Assembly: GCA_030695265.1 (NCBI GenBank)
Contig: JAUYTA010000087.1
Coordinates: forward strand, 1-7,283
Source: Bacteroidota bacterium
GTDB taxonomy: Bacteria; Bacteroidota; Bacteroidia; Bacteroidales; Prolixibacteraceae
Reading direction: 5' to 3'
Length of the DNA: 7,283 nt
Within the stretch, counting starts at the first letter, position 1. Every line of letters starts with the position of its first letter. A program made the position numbers and the translations under genes. Positions 5,174-7,283 of this stretch are shown here, piece by piece. The notes under the pieces were generated by a model. It was not told the origin of the DNA, did no database searches, and saw nothing but the letters and a program-made list of their open reading frames with translations.

Positions 5174-7283
5174 ATGACCATTGATTTAAAATCAGAAAAA
5201 TACAAAGGACTGACAAACAATCAGGTTCAGCAGAAACAACTTCAGGAAGGACTGAACGAATTGCCTTCTTCAAAACCAAAGAATCTGTTTGCGATTGCAT
5301 GGGGCGTGGTTAAAGAACCCATGTTTTTGCTGTTGGTTGCCTGCGGCGCTTTGTACCTTATTTTGGGCGATGTTCAGGAAGGGCTGATGTTGCTTGGCTT
5401 CGTCTTTGTGATCATGGGGATCGAATTTTATCAGGAAAAGAAAACCGAAAAGGCGCTGGATGCCCTGAAAGGCATGGCAAGTCCGCGTGCATTGGTGATT
5501 CGGGATGGCATTGAAAAGCGCATTGCCGGGCGCGATGTGGTGACCGACGATCTGGTGGTTTTACAGGAGGGCGACCGTGTTCCGGCTGATGCCACGGTTT
5601 TGTATTCGGTGAACCTGATGGCCGACGAATCGCTGCTGACCGGCGAGTCGGTTTCGGTGCGCAAATCGGAATGGAACGGCGCTGACAAAAATACCCATCC
5701 GGGAGGAGACGATCTGCCTTTTGTGTATTCCGGATCGATGATCGTTCAGGGAAACGGCATCGTAAAAGTAACCGCCATTGGTTCGAATACCGAAATCGGC
5801 AAAATAGGAAAAGCGCTCGATTCTGTTGTAGAAGAACCGACCAAGCTGAAAACGGAAATGGCAACATTGGTTAAACGTCTTGCCATTATTGGTATTTTAT
5901 TGTGCGTATTGGTTATCGCTGTATATACACTTACCCGTGGCGATTTGCTGAAAGGTTTTCTGGCCGGAATTACACTGGCGATGGCCATGTTGCCCGAAGA
6001 ATTTCCGGTGGTGCTGACGGTTTTTATGGCTTTGGGCGCCTGGCGGATGTCGAAGAAAAATGTGCTGACACGCAAACCTTCAGCCGTTGAAACACTGGGT
6101 TCTGCAACGGTTTTGTGCACAGACAAAACGGGCACACTCACGCAGAATAAAATGACGGTTACCCGTCTTTACAATGGGGAGAACTTTCATACCGTCAGTA
6201 AATCAAACGGTTTCCCTGATGAGTTTCATGAAATAATCGAATACGGAATTCTATCGAGCCAGACCAATCCGTTTGATCCGATGGAACGCGCCATTACTAA
6301 CATGGGCGAGGCTTATCTGCAAAATACTGAGCACATTCATACCGACTGGCATATGGTGAAAGAATATCCGCTTTCTAAAGATTTGCTGGCCATGTCGAGG
6401 GTTTTTACCAATCACGAAAAGCATCGGCAAACCATTGCCACCAAAGGAGCTCCGGAAGCTATTTTCGAATTGTGCCATCTTTCTGCCAATGAAATTGCGA
6501 AATATTCAGCAGCAGTGGCTGAAATGGCTTCTGCCGGATTACGGGTTCTGGGCGTGGCCAAATCGTTGATTGGAAAAGAAAATCTTCCGGAAATTCAGCA
6601 TGATTTCGATTTTGAATTCATTGGTTTGATTGCCTTGTCGGATCCGATTCGTGAAAATGTACCTGCTGCGGTGAACGAATGTTACCAGGCTGGAATTCGG
6701 GTGATCATGATTACGGGCGATTATCCGGTGACTGCCATGAACATTGCCCGCGAAATCGGATTGAAAAACCATACTATTTCAATCAGCGGGCCTGAACTTC
6801 AGGAAATGACAGAAGAAGAGTTGGCCGGGCGGATTAAGGATGTGAATGTTTTTGCGCGTGTGGTTCCGGAGCAGAAACTGAAGATTGTAAACGCGCTGAA
6901 ACGAAACAGCGAAATTGTGGCCATGACCGGCGACGGTGTAAACGACGCACCCGCCCTGAAAGCGGCCAACATTGGCATCGCGATGGGCGAAAAAGGAACC
7001 GATGTGGCCCGCGAAGCCTCGTCGCTGGTGCTGATGGACGATAATTTTGCTTCGATTGTGGGCGCCGTAAAAATGGGCCGCCGCATTTTCGACAACCTTC
7101 AAAAAGCGCTGGGTTACATCTTTGCCATCCACGTTCCAATTGCCGGATTGTCGCTCATTCCGGTGTTTGTGGCCGACTGGCCTTTGTTGCTCTGGCCGGT
7201 GCACATTGTGTTTCTGGAACTGATTATCGACCCGGCCTGTTCCATCATTTTTGAAGCCGAAAAGGAAGAAACGAACGTGATGA
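5174..7283 (+). CDS. P2-like cation-transporting P-type ATPase, 3'-truncated
   Basis: My own translation from the ATG at 5174 stays open to the window end, giving 703 residues; the last transmembrane helices (roughly M7-M10) and the stop lie outside. The order is that of a P-type ATPase: N-terminal cation-ATPase segment and M1-M2 (about 1-90), actuator loop with TGES (156-159), M3-M4 with PEEFP (274-278), phosphorylated Asp D317 in DKTGTLT, nucleotide-binding KGAPE (424-428), TGD (514-516), hinge TGDGVNDAPAL (585-595), then M5 and M6. The distance from the M4 Glu (E275) to D317 equals that from E309 to D351 in SERCA. The pump would use ATP to move a cation across the inner membrane. Ion choice is uncertain: PEEFP replaces PEGLP, SERCA N768 and E771 in M5 align with H653 and I656, and SERCA N796 in M6 aligns with E682, while D800 is kept as D686. 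These M5/M6 correspondences are by-eye alignments. It follows marR by 40 bp with a shared palindrome between. Confidence 0.92.
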   Translation, partial: MTIDLKSEKYKGLTNNQVQQKQLQEGLNELPSSKPKNLFAIAWGVVKEPMFLLLVACGALYLILGDVQEGLMLLGFVFVIMGIEFYQEKKTEKALDALKGMASPRALVIRDGIEKRIAGRDVVTDDLVVLQEGDRVPADATVLYSVNLMADESLLTGESVSVRKSEWNGADKNTHPGGDDLPFVYSGSMIVQGNGIVKVTAIGSNTEIGKIGKALDSVVEEPTKLKTEMATLVKRLAIIGILLCVLVIAVYTLTRGDLLKGFLAGITLAMAMLPEEFPVVLTVFMALGAWRMSKKNVLTRKPSAVETLGSATVLCTDKTGTLTQNKMTVTRLYNGENFHTVSKSNGFPDEFHEIIEYGILSSQTNPFDPMERAITNMGEAYLQNTEHIHTDWHMVKEYPLSKDLLAMSRVFTNHEKHRQTIATKGAPEAIFELCHLSANEIAKYSAAVAEMASAGLRVLGVAKSLIGKENLPEIQHDFDFEFIGLIALSDPIRENVPAAVNECYQAGIRVIMITGDYPVTAMNIAREIGLKNHTISISGPELQEMTEEELAGRIKDVNVFARVVPEQKLKIVNALKRNSEIVAMTGDGVNDAPALKAANIGIAMGEKGTDVAREASSLVLMDDNFASIVGAVKMGRRIFDNLQKALGYIFAIHVPIAGLSLIPVFVADWPLLLWPVHIVFLELIIDPACSIIFEAEKEETNVM

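Noticed and set aside
5412..7204. Several minus-strand open frames of 75-151 codons
   Set aside because: All lie inside the P-type ATPase gene, whose motifs are continuous across the region. Their products are Arg/Pro/Ser-rich antisense translations with no family features.

Overview
This window looks like chromosomal DNA from a member of the Bacteroidota. Four signs point that way: a secreted subtilisin-type protease with a C-terminal type IX secretion (T9SS) sorting domain; a Tat-signal Gfo/Idh/MocA oxidoreductase of the kind common in that phylum; a -33/-7 promoter with the phylum's TAnnTTTG box; and starts that lack Shine-Dalgarno sequences. The [FeFe]-hydrogenase maturase gene hydE suggests an anaerobic or fermentative lifestyle, as in the Marinilabiliales/Prolixibacteraceae. 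That last placement is inference from gene content, not from a phylogeny.

Layout, left to right. Positions 1-1637 (+) hold the 3' part of an S8 protease gene cut by the left edge; the catalytic Asp lies just outside the window. A perfect 13-bp hairpin (1687-1726) separates it from a convergent gene at 1755-3122 (-), a Tat-exported Gfo/Idh/MocA oxidoreductase. Positions 3258-4373 (-) hold hydE, in the same direction, 135 nt upstream of the oxidoreductase. The 4374-4716 intergenic region holds no gene. It contains an 11-bp inverted repeat upstream of hydE, a cluster of intergenic palindromes that look like dispersed repeats, and a clear promoter with an embedded operator driving marR (4717-5133, +). 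A P-type cation ATPase gene begins 40 bp after marR at 5174 and runs off the right edge with no stop.

The most interesting part is the marR/ATPase unit. The same inverted repeat, TTAGA-N4-TCTAA, occurs twice in the window by eye: once between the -33 and -7 boxes of the marR promoter, and once in the 40-bp gap just before the ATPase start codon. This fits a MarR-family repressor that controls both itself and the pump. The pump is a P2-like ATPase with PEEFP in place of the usual PEGLP in M4 and non-canonical residues in M5 and M6, so its ion cannot be assigned by analogy to Ca2+ pumps. The other genes appear to be independent neighbours: no pathway obviously links the protease, the oxidoreductase and hydE.
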